From assembly GCA_963753195.1 (NCBI GenBank), contig CAVWBH010000001.1:496001-560000 (forward strand): a stretch of 64,000 nt of DNA, given 5' to 3'. Shown in pieces: positions 16,620 to 25,165 of this stretch. A program made the position numbers and the translations under genes. This stretch comes from Palsa-504 sp963753195. GTDB lineage: Bacteria > Actinomycetota > Actinomycetes > Streptosporangiales > Streptosporangiaceae. The number at the start of each line of letters is the position of its first letter. Within the stretch, counting starts at the first letter, position 1. Below the pieces are notes generated by a model. That model searched no databases. It had not been told where the DNA came from and saw only the letters and a program-made list of their open reading frames with translations.

Positions 16620-17321
16620 ATGGCGGACCCGCAATCCAGCACCGGCGGCCAGAGCGATCTGCCTGCCGCCGTCGCGGGCGAGGAACTCCGCGCATCACAC
16701 GCGGACCGCGATCAGGTGGTGGAGGTGCTGCGGGTAGCCGCCGGGGACGGCCGGATCACCGCGGAAGAACTGGACGACCGGCTGGAACGCGCGCTGACCG
16801 CCAGGACCTACGCCGAGCTCGCGGCGCTGACGGCCGACCTGCCGGCCACGCCGGGTGCCGCCGCCCTGGTGCCGCCCGGCGCGGGCGCGGCGAGCGTTAC
16901 GGCCAAGGATCTGGCCCGGATCGACGTCCGCGGCAGCAGCGTCCGCCGGGACGGCCGCTGGGTCGTGCCGAAGGAACTGGACGTCAAGGTGAGGGGCGGC
17001 GGCGTGACGCTGGACTTCACCGAGGCGGTGATCACGCAGCCGCTGCTGCGCATCACCGCCGAGGTGAGAGGCGGGGGGCTCAGGCTGATCACCAGGCCGG
17101 GCATCGTGGTGGACGCCGATGACATATCAGTGCGCGGCGGGAGCATCACGCTGCCCGAGCCGCCTGGCCCGGGCGACCCCGTCCTGCTGCGCGTCGAGAT
17201 CGCAGGCTCGGTCCACGGCGCAGGCATCACCGCCGGGCCGCCCCCGCCGCCCCGCCCGCCGCGACGCACGTTCTGGCAGTGGCTGCGCCGCGCCCCGCGT
17301 CCCCCCGCCATCGCCGCCTAG
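16620..17321 (+). CDS. DUF1707 (SHOCT-like) domain protein
   Basis: A 233-residue protein. Residues about 20-75 are a DUF1707 domain: ASHADRDQVVEVLRVAAGDGRITAEELDDRLERALTARTYAEL is characteristic, predicted to be a short helical bundle akin to SHOCT. A beta-rich region follows (LDVKVRGGGVTLDFTEAV and ITAEVRGGGLRLITRPGI), like the polymer-forming or adhesin-like repeats found in some DUF1707 proteins, then a Pro-rich linker and a short basic tail FWQWLRR. No membrane helix is evident. The function of this actinobacterial family is unknown. Confidence 0.85.
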   Translation: MADPQSSTGGQSDLPAAVAGEELRASHADRDQVVEVLRVAAGDGRITAEELDDRLERALTARTYAELAALTADLPATPGAAALVPPGAGAASVTAKDLARIDVRGSSVRRDGRWVVPKELDVKVRGGGVTLDFTEAVITQPLLRITAEVRGGGLRLITRPGIVVDADDISVRGGSITLPEPPGPGDPVLLRVEIAGSVHGAGITAGPPPPPRPPRRTFWQWLRRAPRPPAIAA

Positions 17322-17355
17322 CGCGATACCGGAGGGCCTGTCAGCCGCGGCCGGC

Positions 17356-18186
17356 TCAGCGGCCGGTGACGGTTCCGCCGTCCACGCTGTAGAGCTGCCC
17401 CGTGATCCAGGAGCCCTGGTCCGAGCAGAGGTAGACGGTCATCCAGGCGATGTCCTCGCCCGCGCCGGCCCGTCCCAGCGGCACCCTGCTCGCCACCATG
17501 TCGTCCCACACCTGGCCGCGCGGGACGTCGTCCATCCGGAACGTGTCGATGATGCCGGGGCAGATCGCGTTGACGCGCACGCGGGAACGGCCGAGCTCGG
17601 AGGCCATGGCGCAGGTCAGGGCGTGGATGCCGGCCTTGGACGACGAGTACGCGGCCGCGTTGGCCGCCATGATCTTCCCGGCCACCGACGAGATGTTGAC
17701 GATGCTCCCGCCCTCGCCCTGTTCGACGATGGCCCGCCCGAAGGCCCGGCTCATGTAGAAGGTGCCGTTGAGGTTCGTGTCGATGACGGTCCGCCACAGG
17801 TCGATGTCGAGGTCGATGACCGGCACCCGGTCCGCGCCGCGCGCCGCGCCCGCGTTGTTCACGATGATGTCGACGCGCCCGAAGGTGCCGAGCACCTGCC
17901 CGAGCAGGCGGTCGACCGCCTCGGGGTCCGATACGTCGCTGACCACCGGGAGCGCGCGCTGGCCGAGCGCCCGCACCTCCTCGGCGACCGAGTCGATGTC
18001 GTGCCAGCCGGCTTCCTTCTCGTCGTCCGGATACCGCTCCGGAGCGCGCCCGGTGCCGGTGAGCACCACGTCGCAGCCGGCCCGGGCCAGCTCCACGGCG
18101 ATCGGCCGCCCGATCGAGCGCATCCGGCCGGCGCCCGTAACCACGGCGACCTTGCCTTCTAGTCCGGTGAGCGTGAGTCCCGTCAT
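17356..18186 (-). CDS. SDR-family oxidoreductase
   Basis: A 276-residue classical short-chain dehydrogenase/reductase. The nucleotide motif is VVTGAGRMRSIG (TGxxxGxG-like), followed by NNAGAARG, NISSVAG with catalytic Ser, YSSSKAG with the Tyr-x-x-x-Lys pair, and ICPGIIDTFRM; the C-terminus YLCSDQGSWITGQLYSVDGG is typical. It reduces or oxidises a hydroxyl/keto group with NAD(P)H. The start at 18186 matches the family; 14 more codons are open upstream. An AT-richer stretch (18215-18260) probably holds the promoter. Confidence 0.9.
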   Translation of the reverse strand: MTGLTLTGLEGKVAVVTGAGRMRSIGRPIAVELARAGCDVVLTGTGRAPERYPDDEKEAGWHDIDSVAEEVRALGQRALPVVSDVSDPEAVDRLLGQVLGTFGRVDIIVNNAGAARGADRVPVIDLDIDLWRTVIDTNLNGTFYMSRAFGRAIVEQGEGGSIVNISSVAGKIMAANAAAYSSSKAGIHALTCAMASELGRSRVRVNAICPGIIDTFRMDDVPRGQVWDDMVASRVPLGRAGAGEDIAWMTVYLCSDQGSWITGQLYSVDGGTVTGR

Positions 18187-18326
18187 GGTCGCGTGCCTCG
18201 CATTTCGCCGGCCTGGAATGTAACGCAATCGTAGCGTAAGAGGAGGTTCGCGGAAATGTTAGTGGGGCGGAGCAAGCCTTCCGGGCCGTCACCATCCGGC
18301 TCTGCGGCTCCGGGTCCGGGAGCTCG

Positions 18327-18977
18327 CTAGGCCGGGGTGCCCAGGTACCGCAGGACGGCGAGGACGCGGCGGTTGTCGCTCTCGTCCGGGGGCAGGCCGA
18401 GCTTGGCGAAGATGCTGGCCACGTGCTTCTCGACCGCCCCGGCGGAGACGACGAGATCGGCCGCGATCGCGGAGTTCGACCGGCCTTCGGCCATCAGCGC
18501 GAGCACCTGGCGCTCCCGCGGGGTCAGCGTGGCCAGCCCGCCGCGCTGCCGGCTGGCCCGGAAGAGCTGGCTGACCACCTCGGGATCCAGCGCGGTGCCG
18601 CCGGCCGCCACCCGCTCCAGCGCGGCGGCGAATTCGGCCACGTTGGCCACCCGGTCCTTGAGCAGGTAGCCCACGCCGGCGGCCCCGCCCTCGAGCAGCT
18701 GCGCGCTGTAGGACGTCTCGATGTACTGGGAGAACATCAGCACGCCGGTCCCGGGGAACGTCTGGCGCAGGGCCAGCGCGGCGCGCAGGCCCTCGTCGGT
18801 ATGAGTGGGCGGCATCCGGATATCCACCACCACGACGTCCGGCTCATGCTCGGCCACCGCGGCCAGCAGCGCGTCGCCGTCGGTCACCGCGGCGACCACC
18901 GGATGGCCGCGGTCCTCGAGCAGCCGGGTCAGCCCCTCGCGCAGCAGCGCGGCGTCCTCGGCGATCACTACCCGCAT
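18327..18977 (-). CDS. NarL/LuxR-type response regulator
   Basis: A 216-residue two-component response regulator. The receiver has acidic residues at 7-8, phospho-acceptor Asp52 in VVVVDIRMPP and a Lys in LLKDRV; the LuxR HTH is LTPRERQVLALMAEGRSNSAIAADLVVSAGAVEKHVASIFAKL. It starts 12 nt after the sensor kinase stop and is the last gene of the ABC transporter-kinase-regulator operon. By inference it controls that ABC transporter or membrane-stress genes, as in other NarL-type actinobacterial systems. Confidence 0.94.
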   Translation of the reverse strand: MRVVIAEDAALLREGLTRLLEDRGHPVVAAVTDGDALLAAVAEHEPDVVVVDIRMPPTHTDEGLRAALALRQTFPGTGVLMFSQYIETSYSAQLLEGGAAGVGYLLKDRVANVAEFAAALERVAAGGTALDPEVVSQLFRASRQRGGLATLTPRERQVLALMAEGRSNSAIAADLVVSAGAVEKHVASIFAKLGLPPDESDNRRVLAVLRYLGTPA

Positions 18978-18989
18978 CCCGGTACCCTT

Positions 18990-20318
18990 TCATGCTTTCA
19001 GCGGCAGCTTGACCGTCATGGTGGTCGGGCCGCCTGGCGGACTGGACACCTCCAGGTGCCCGTCCACGGTGGACACCCGCTGGGCCAGGCCGGCCAGGCC
19101 GCTGCCGCGGGCGGCGTCCGCCCCGCCGATGCCGTCGTCGGTGACCTCGAGGCGGAGCACGCCGGTCCGTTCGGTAGAAAGGTTGATCGTGATTTCGTTG
19201 GCGTAACTGTGCTTGGTCGCGTTGGCCATCAGCTCCGCCGCGCAGAAGTAGGCGATGGTCTCGATGGCCGGCGCGGGGCGGGCGGCGATCTCGGCGCTGA
19301 CCGACGCGGGGATCGCGCTACTGGCGGCCAGGGTGGCCAGCGCGCTGGGCAGGCCGTTGTCCAGCGCGGGCGGGTGGATGCCGCGGGCCAGGTCGCGCAG
19401 GTCGGCGAGCGCGTCCATCGCGTTGCGCTGCGCGGCGTCGATCAGCTCCCGCACCGTAGCGGTGTCGTCGGCCGCGGCGGCCTGCCCGTCCTGGCCGCCC
19501 AGCTTCTCCCGCGCCATGCCGAGGTTCATGGCCAGCGCGGCCAGCCGCATCTGCGCGCCGTCGTGCAGGTCCCGCTCGACCCGGCGCAGCGCGGCGGCGG
19601 CGTCCTCGACCGCCAGCGTCCTGGTCCGCTCCAGCTCGCTGACCCGGCTCGGGCCCAGCAGGCCGCGGATCAGCCGCCGGTCGCCCGCGTTGACCGCCCG
19701 GGCCAGCCATGACGCCCCGATCACGGTGGCGGCGCCGAGGATGGCCACCAGGAAGGTGCCCGGCCAGCTGCTGATGCTCAGAATTCCGCCGAACGCCAGG
19801 GGCGAGAGCGCCTTCATGGGCGGCAGCGAGCCCCCGGCGTGGTTGCGGAACAGCAGCCAGTCGACTGGGTAGGTGACGTCGATCAGGCCGGTGACCGTGG
19901 CGAACACGGTATAGAGCTGGACGGCTGCGACCGGCAGCTTGACCAGGCTGTAGGAGATCCCCCGCCAGGCCGCCCGGTCCCGCAGCCGCTGGTCGAGCCG
20001 GGCGAGGATGCCGGTGCCCGGCTGGAACTTCTGCGGCGCCTCGACCCGGTAGTGCAGCAGCCAGCCGGCCAGGCGGCGGTGCAGCGCGCCGAGCCGCCGG
20101 CCGAGCCTCATGGCCAGGGTCAGCAGCAGGAGCCCGATCACGGTGCCGACGACCGACACGGAGATGGTCAGGCCGAGGGCGAGCATCACGACCGTGACGT
20201 AGAACCCGGCCACCCCGGCCAGCCCGCCCAGCCCGCAGTACAGCAGCTCGCGGACGGTCCGGCGGGTGAACGGGACACGCACTATGGTGTCCGTCACCCG
20301 CCGGATGTCCTCGCCCAT
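18990..20318 (-). CDS. NarL-type sensor histidine kinase
   Basis: A 442-residue kinase. The first 220 residues hold about four to six transmembrane helices in the 'sensor' domain arrangement (GLGGLAGVAGFYVTVVMLALG, ISYSLVKLPVAAVQLYTVFATV). The HisKA_3 phospho-acceptor is VERDLHDGAQMRLAALAMNL (His about residue 248), and the HATPase domain shows ELMANATKHSYA and DDGIGGADAARGSGLAGL. It has no large extracellular part, suggesting membrane-internal sensing. The start at 20318 is chosen because translation upstream is out of character. It sits between the ABC permease (18 nt upstream) and its response regulator. Confidence 0.92.
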   Translation of the reverse strand: MGEDIRRVTDTIVRVPFTRRTVRELLYCGLGGLAGVAGFYVTVVMLALGLTISVSVVGTVIGLLLLTLAMRLGRRLGALHRRLAGWLLHYRVEAPQKFQPGTGILARLDQRLRDRAAWRGISYSLVKLPVAAVQLYTVFATVTGLIDVTYPVDWLLFRNHAGGSLPPMKALSPLAFGGILSISSWPGTFLVAILGAATVIGASWLARAVNAGDRRLIRGLLGPSRVSELERTRTLAVEDAAAALRRVERDLHDGAQMRLAALAMNLGMAREKLGGQDGQAAAADDTATVRELIDAAQRNAMDALADLRDLARGIHPPALDNGLPSALATLAASSAIPASVSAEIAARPAPAIETIAYFCAAELMANATKHSYANEITINLSTERTGVLRLEVTDDGIGGADAARGSGLAGLAQRVSTVDGHLEVSSPPGGPTTMTVKLPLKA

Positions 20319-20335
20319 GGACCTTATTGTTCCCG

Positions 20336-21157
20336 TTACGCGTCGCGGCGGGCCAGCGCCCAGCCGCCTGCGGCCAGCGCGGCCACCGCGTACAGGCCTA
20401 GCAGGCCGAACGCGACGCCGGGCGAGAGGCTGTGCGGCACCGGCTTGACCGCGGTCAGCGAGTTCTCCGCCATCAGCATCGGCATGTACTGCCCGGCCGA
20501 GTTCTGGATGGCGGTCCCGAACGGGATCAGGATCAGCGGCAGCGCGAACAGCACCCCGGCCACCGCGCAGATCGCGCCCGCCGTGTGCCGGATCAGGGCG
20601 CCCAGGCCGAGGCCGAACAGCGCGATCAGGGCCGGATAGGCGCCGCCCATCAGCACCGCGCGCAGCACGCCCGGCTGGGCCAGGGTCGCGTGCGGGGCCG
20701 GGGACCTCAGCACCGCCTCGCCGACGCCGAACGCGACGAAGGCCAGGATCTCCCCGGCCACCAGCGTGACCGCGCCCACGACGGCCGCCTTGGCTGCCAG
20801 CACCAGGGGGCGCCGCGGTGCGACGGCGAACGTGGCCCGGATCATGCCGGAGGAGAATTCGCCGGTGATGGCCAGCACGCCGAGGACGCCGAGGGCGAGC
20901 TGGCCGATGGCCAGCCCGGGAAAGCTGTCGTTGGTCGGGTCGAAGGAGGCCCGGTCCGCGGCCGACATGGTCGCCCAGTGCAGGTGAATCAGGATCGGGA
21001 TGGCCAGGCCGATCATGGCGGCCGTGAAGACGAGCAGGGTCCACCAGGTGGAGCGGACGCTGCGCAGCTTGAGCCACTCCATCCGGGCGACGTCGCGGAA
21101 GCCGTAGTGCCCGCCGGCCTGCCGGGCGGCGGCCCGGGTCAGGGTCGCGGTGGTCAT
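20336..21157 (-). CDS. ABC-2-type transporter permease
   Basis: A 273-residue membrane protein with six hydrophobic segments. RDVARMEWLKLRSVRSTWWTLLVFTAAM at the N-terminus and GEFSSGMIRATFAVAPRRPLVLAAKA after helix 2 are typical of ABC-2 permeases for drugs or bacteriocins. Its ATG overlaps the stop of the ATPase gene (ATGA). With the ATPase it would form an export or self-protection pump under the co-encoded two-component system; the substrate is unknown. Confidence 0.9.
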   Translation of the reverse strand: MTTATLTRAAARQAGGHYGFRDVARMEWLKLRSVRSTWWTLLVFTAAMIGLAIPILIHLHWATMSAADRASFDPTNDSFPGLAIGQLALGVLGVLAITGEFSSGMIRATFAVAPRRPLVLAAKAAVVGAVTLVAGEILAFVAFGVGEAVLRSPAPHATLAQPGVLRAVLMGGAYPALIALFGLGLGALIRHTAGAICAVAGVLFALPLILIPFGTAIQNSAGQYMPMLMAENSLTAVKPVPHSLSPGVAFGLLGLYAVAALAAGGWALARRDA

Positions 21158-21915
21158 GACACGCTCCTCAGGGGGTAGTTGATCCCGTAGGCCGGCTCGT
21201 AGCTGGCGGAATAGTCGGTGCTGCCTTCGGTGAGCCGGAAGAAGGCCTCCTCCAGCGAGCTGCTGCCGGCGGACAGCTCGGCCACGGTGGTCTGGGCCAG
21301 CAGCCGGCCCTGGCCGACGACGATGAGGTCGTCGGCGGTCTGCGCGACCTCACTGATCAGGTGGCTGGAGATGAGCACGGTGCGGCCCTGCGCGGCCAGG
21401 TTCCTCAGCAGGTTGCGGATCCAGCGGATGCCTTCCGGGTCCAGGCCGTTGACCGGCTCGTCCAGCAGCAGCACCCCCGGGTCGCCGAGCAGCGCCGCGG
21501 CGATGCCCAGCCGCTGGGCCATGCCCAGGGAGAACTTGCCCGCACGGCGGTCCGCGGCCGGACCCATGCCGGTGATCTCCAGCACGTCGCAGACGCGCCG
21601 CCGCGGGATGCCGTTGCCCGCCGCCAGCGCGGTCAGGTGGGCCCGCGCCGCGCGCCCGGGGTGGAACGCCTTCGCCTCGAGCAGCGCGCCGACCTCCCGC
21701 AGCGGCCAGCGCAGCTCGTGGTAGTTCTTGCCGTTGATCCTGGCCGTCCCGGCGTCCGGCCGGTCCAGGCCGAGGATCATCCGCATCGTGGTGGACTTGC
21801 CGGCGCCGTTCGGGCCGAGGAAGCCCGTCACCGTGCCAGGCCGGACGTCGAAGCTGAGGTGATCCACGGCGGTCGTGGAGCCGTAGCGCTTGACCAGGCC
21901 GCGTGCCTCGATCAT
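21154..21915 (-). CDS. ABC transporter ATP-binding protein
   Basis: A 253-residue ATPase and the first gene of a four-gene operon (ATPase, permease, kinase, regulator). Walker A is GPNGAGKST, signature FSLGMAQRLGIAAAL, Walker B VLLLDEPVNGLD; the H-loop is present as LISSHLISEVA. The C-terminal SLEEAFFRLTE tail is the usual end of ABC-2 partner ATPases (CcmA/DrrA type). The ATG at 21915 has a GGAGG ribosome site 6-7 nt upstream; the frame upstream to 21981 lacks the domain. By family it powers export of a drug, peptide or lipid. Confidence 0.94.
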   Translation of the reverse strand: MIEARGLVKRYGSTTAVDHLSFDVRPGTVTGFLGPNGAGKSTTMRMILGLDRPDAGTARINGKNYHELRWPLREVGALLEAKAFHPGRAARAHLTALAAGNGIPRRRVCDVLEITGMGPAADRRAGKFSLGMAQRLGIAAALLGDPGVLLLDEPVNGLDPEGIRWIRNLLRNLAAQGRTVLISSHLISEVAQTADDLIVVGQGRLLAQTTVAELSAGSSSLEEAFFRLTEGSTDYSASYEPAYGINYPLRSVS

Positions 21916-22150
21916 GAGAAATCCTCCCTCGTGGTGGCAGAGCGTGCCCGGCCCCCGTTGGGCAGGCACGCTCGCGTGCATCTGACGTTCACGCTAGGGA
22001 TCTGGCGTCCCGCCCGGTACGCGGCTGCCACCCGTCTTGGGGGTGGGGTTTGCCCCCGTGCCGTCCCCCGGGTGAGGGTGAACCGGTGCGGGAGCTGGAT
22101 CCTCCTTGGCGGGTGAAGCGCGGCCCGGGCGGCCGGGTCATCCTGGCCGC

Positions 22151-23653
22151 ATGGAGCGAGAAACGACTGGGTGGCCGGGCTGCCCGGTGATTTACGAGAT
22201 CAACACCGCGGTCTGGCTCGGCGAGCTGTCGCGGCAGGCCGGCCGCCGGGTGACGCTGGCCGACGTGACGTCGGCGGACTGGGACGCGGTCACCCCGGAC
22301 GGCATCGACGCCATCTGGCTGATGGGCGTATGGGAACGCAGCCCGGCCGGCCTGGCTCTGGCCGACGCCAACGCGGAACTGCAGTCATCGTTCCGGGACG
22401 CGCTCCCGGACCTGCAGCCCGAGGACGTGATCGGATCACCGTACTGCGTGCGTCAGTACGTGGTGGACCCGGTCTTCGGCGGGCCCGCGGCCCTGGCCGC
22501 CGCGCGGGCCGCGCTGGCTGCCCGCGGCATCCGGCTGCTGCTGGACTACGTGCCCAATCACGTGGCGCCGGACCACCCGTGGGTCACCAGCAGGCCCGAC
22601 CTGTTCGTCAACGGGACCGAGCACGACATCCGGGCCGAGCCGGCCTCCTGGCTGGCGGCGGGCGGACGCATCCTGGCCCACGGCCGCGACCCTTACTTCC
22701 CGCCCTGGCCCGACGTGGTGCAGCTCAACGCGTTCTCCCCGGCGCTGCGCGCCGAGGCCGCGCGCACGCTGGCCAGTATCGCCAGCCAGTGCGACGGGAT
22801 CCGCTGTGACATGGCCATGCTGATGACCAACGAGGTCTTCGCCCGGACCTGGGGCGGCCGGTCCGGGCCCGAGCCGGCCGAGGAGTTCTGGCCCGCGGTC
22901 ATCGGGGAGCTGCGCACCGGGCATCCGCAGACCGTGCTGATCGCCGAGGCCTACTGGGACATGGAGTGGACGCTCCAGCAGCAGGGCTTCGACTTCTGCT
23001 ACGACAAGCGCCTCTATGACCGGATCATCGGCGGCGAGGTGGATGGCGTCCGTGGTCACCTGCACGCCGACGTGGGCTATCAGTCGAGGCTGGTGCGGTT
23101 CGGTGAGAACCACGACGAGCCGCGGATCGCGGACCGCCTGCCCCGTGCGGCCAGCCAGGCCGCGGCGGTGGCCGTCGGCACGCTCCCCGGCGCCACCTTG
23201 TGGCACGAAGGGCAGTTCGAGGGGCGCCGGGTACGCCCGCCGGTCTTCCTGGCCCGGCGCCCGGACGAGCCGCTCGACGCCGAACTGGCCGCCTGGTATG
23301 GCCGGCTGGTCGCCGTGCTCGCCCGGCACCGCGTGCGCACCGGGACCTGGCAGCTGCTGGAGGCCACCGGCTGGCCCGACAACCAGTCCTGCCGCAACCT
23401 GGTCACCTGGTCCTGGACCGCCGAGGACGGCGGTGGCCGGCATGTGGCGATCGTCAACTTGTCGCCGCGGCCGGCCCAGGCGCGGATCCCCCTGGACTGG
23501 AAGGACCTGCCCGGCCGCGGCTGGCGGCTCACCGACCTCCTCGACGAGCGGGTCTTCGACCGCGACGGCGACGAGCTGGCCCTTCCGGGGCTGTTCGTGG
23601 CCCTGGAGCCGTGGCAGTTCCACCTGCTCGAGGCCGAGGAGCGCAGGACGTGA
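22151..23653 (+). CDS. GH13 alpha-amylase-family glycosidase
   Basis: A 500-residue cytoplasmic (no signal peptide) GH13-clan enzyme. The four conserved regions are visible: I DYVPNHV, II DGIRCDMAML (nucleophile Asp), III LIAEAYWDM (acid Glu), IV ENHDEP. The start CPVIYEINTAVWLGELSRQ and GIDAIWLMGVWERS replace the usual QI.TDRF pattern, and the protein is shorter than typical amylases. A C-terminal beta-sandwich follows (about 400-495). By clan it acts on alpha-glucan, trehalose or maltooligosaccharide; the exact subfamily is not assigned. It stands alone. Confidence 0.88.
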   Translation: MERETTGWPGCPVIYEINTAVWLGELSRQAGRRVTLADVTSADWDAVTPDGIDAIWLMGVWERSPAGLALADANAELQSSFRDALPDLQPEDVIGSPYCVRQYVVDPVFGGPAALAAARAALAARGIRLLLDYVPNHVAPDHPWVTSRPDLFVNGTEHDIRAEPASWLAAGGRILAHGRDPYFPPWPDVVQLNAFSPALRAEAARTLASIASQCDGIRCDMAMLMTNEVFARTWGGRSGPEPAEEFWPAVIGELRTGHPQTVLIAEAYWDMEWTLQQQGFDFCYDKRLYDRIIGGEVDGVRGHLHADVGYQSRLVRFGENHDEPRIADRLPRAASQAAAVAVGTLPGATLWHEGQFEGRRVRPPVFLARRPDEPLDAELAAWYGRLVAVLARHRVRTGTWQLLEATGWPDNQSCRNLVTWSWTAEDGGGRHVAIVNLSPRPAQARIPLDWKDLPGRGWRLTDLLDERVFDRDGDELALPGLFVALEPWQFHLLEAEERRT

Positions 23654-23698
23654 CGTAACGGGCGGCGGCGGGCGCGTCCCCGGGCGGCCCGGGCCGCA

Positions 23699-24568
23699 TC
23701 ATGGCCGGACCGCGCGCAGCAGCAGGTAGTCGATGATCCCGCGCCGCCAGAGCAGGTCAACCTGCCGGGCCAGCAGGCGGGCCGCGGCCCGCTGGCCGGC
23801 CTGCGCGGTCCCGGTGGCCGCCAGCCGGGCGGCGGTGAGCCGCAGCGCCGGGCCGATCACCTTGTCGCCGCACCTGGTGACCTCGACCTCACTGAGCCCG
23901 GCCGCGGATGCGGCCGCCGCGATCTGGGGTGCCGTCACGGCCATGCTGGGATGCATCCCGAAGAGCCGCAGCTGGGTCAGGCCCGAGATCGCCTCGGCGG
24001 GCGTGACCGGCCATCGCTGGACCGAGATATCGGACATGCTCAGCACCCCACCCGGCCGCAGCACGCGGTAACACTCCTCGAAGAATGCCTTCCGGCTGCG
24101 GAAATGGAACGCCGCCTCGACGCTGAGGATCCCGTCCACGGCCGCACCGGCGACCGGCAGCCGGACCGCGTCGCCCACCACGGGGGCGGCCGCGGCCTCC
24201 CGCAGCCGGTCCCGGCCCGCGGCCAGCTGCCACTCGGTGATGTTCACCGCGACCAGCCGGCGCGGGTGCAGCGACTGGGCGATCAGCGGGTCCTGGGTGC
24301 CGAGCCCGTTGCCCACATCCACCACCACTCCCCCGGCGGGCAGGGCCGCGGCCAGCGTCCCGACCAGCCGCCGGCAGGCGTCTTCGGCCTCCTCTTCCGA
24401 GCCTGCCCCTTCCCACAGCCCCAGGTTCAGCCAGCCGGGCGCCATAGCCAGGAAGAAATCCGGGCCGATGCTCTCGTAGACCCGCGCGGCCGGGTTCCGG
24501 CCCTGCTTGAGCATCTCGGCGGCGTGCCTGAGGTGCGGGCCGGGCAGGCGCACTCGGCCGCTGGCCAT
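23699..24568 (-). CDS. Class I SAM-dependent methyltransferase
   Basis: A 289-residue Rossmann methyltransferase. MAPGWLNLGLWEG precedes the SAM motif I VVVDVGNGLGTQ; motif post-I LVAVNITEWQLAAGRDR and DGILSVEAAFHFRSRKAFFEECYRVLRPGG follow. The pattern resembles the EryG/tocopherol- and cyclopropane-type O-/C-methyltransferases, with MHPSMAVT and a C-terminal helix pair. It starts 3 nt after the HAD-like gene and is the last of a DAG-kinase-like, HAD-like, methyltransferase operon. A lipid or isoprenoid substrate is plausible from the context. Confidence 0.88.
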   Translation of the reverse strand: MASGRVRLPGPHLRHAAEMLKQGRNPAARVYESIGPDFFLAMAPGWLNLGLWEGAGSEEEAEDACRRLVGTLAAALPAGGVVVDVGNGLGTQDPLIAQSLHPRRLVAVNITEWQLAAGRDRLREAAAAPVVGDAVRLPVAGAAVDGILSVEAAFHFRSRKAFFEECYRVLRPGGVLSMSDISVQRWPVTPAEAISGLTQLRLFGMHPSMAVTAPQIAAAASAAGLSEVEVTRCGDKVIGPALRLTAARLAATGTAQAGQRAAARLLARQVDLLWRRGIIDYLLLRAVRP

Positions 24569-24571
24569 GGC

Positions 24572-25132
24572 TCAGGGCCGCCGGGTGAACAGCAGCGGCC
24601 GGATCACGCGGCCGAGCCGGTCCATGAGCCACGGGCCCGCCGGGACGCGGTCCAGCTCGGGGCGGTACTGCACGAACGTGTAACCAAGCCGCCAGGCCAG
24701 GACGCCGTCGGTGGCGACCTGGTCGCCGATCACGACCCCGGGCCGCGGGAACTCCTGGTAGGGCCCCGTGCGCAGCGGCTTGCCGGCCCCCGAGATCCAG
24801 ACCATCCGCACCCCTTCGGCGTCGGGCATCTCCGGCCGGCCGCGCAGCGAATTCGTGGCCAGGCATACCACCTGAACGCCAGGCACCGCCGCTACCTGAG
24901 GCACCACCGACGCGACACCCTGGTCAAGGGCGTCCTGGCCGCCGTGCCAGTTGGCGAGCAGTGGCTCGATATCGAGGATGACCGTCCGCGCCGACAGCTC
25001 CCGCACCCGGCGCAGCGTCTCGTCCCAGGCCGCCGGCCGTTCGTACCTGGCCCGGTGGCGATGCTCGCGGTCTGGGCTGCCGTCGCCGGATCCGGCGGGC
25101 GGGCGGCCCTGGTGGGCTGGCGGATGCGTCAT
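24572..25132 (-). CDS. HAD-like protein (YqeG-type), altered motif I
   Basis: A 186-residue protein resembling small class III HAD phosphatases such as YqeG/GEP4. Motif I is ILDIEPLLANW, motif II VVCLATNS, motif III-like SGAGKPLRT and motif IV GDQVATDGVLAWRLGY followed by TFVQYRP. In YqeG-type enzymes motif I is DxDxT; here the second Asp is Glu and Thr is replaced, so catalysis is uncertain. GEP4 and YqeG relatives dephosphorylate phosphatidylglycerophosphate-like lipids, which matches the neighbouring lipid-kinase gene. The N-terminal 35 residues are low complexity. Confidence 0.72.
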   Translation of the reverse strand: MTHPPAHQGRPPAGSGDGSPDREHRHRARYERPAAWDETLRRVRELSARTVILDIEPLLANWHGGQDALDQGVASVVPQVAAVPGVQVVCLATNSLRGRPEMPDAEGVRMVWISGAGKPLRTGPYQEFPRPGVVIGDQVATDGVLAWRLGYTFVQYRPELDRVPAGPWLMDRLGRVIRPLLFTRRP

Positions 25133-25165
25133 GATGGCGAAGGCTTCTTCCCTGCCGCGTGGCTG

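Noticed and set aside
20318..21077. N-terminal extension of the sensor kinase
   Set aside because: It is the permease gene read in another frame, with Arg/Pro/Gly-rich shadow composition.
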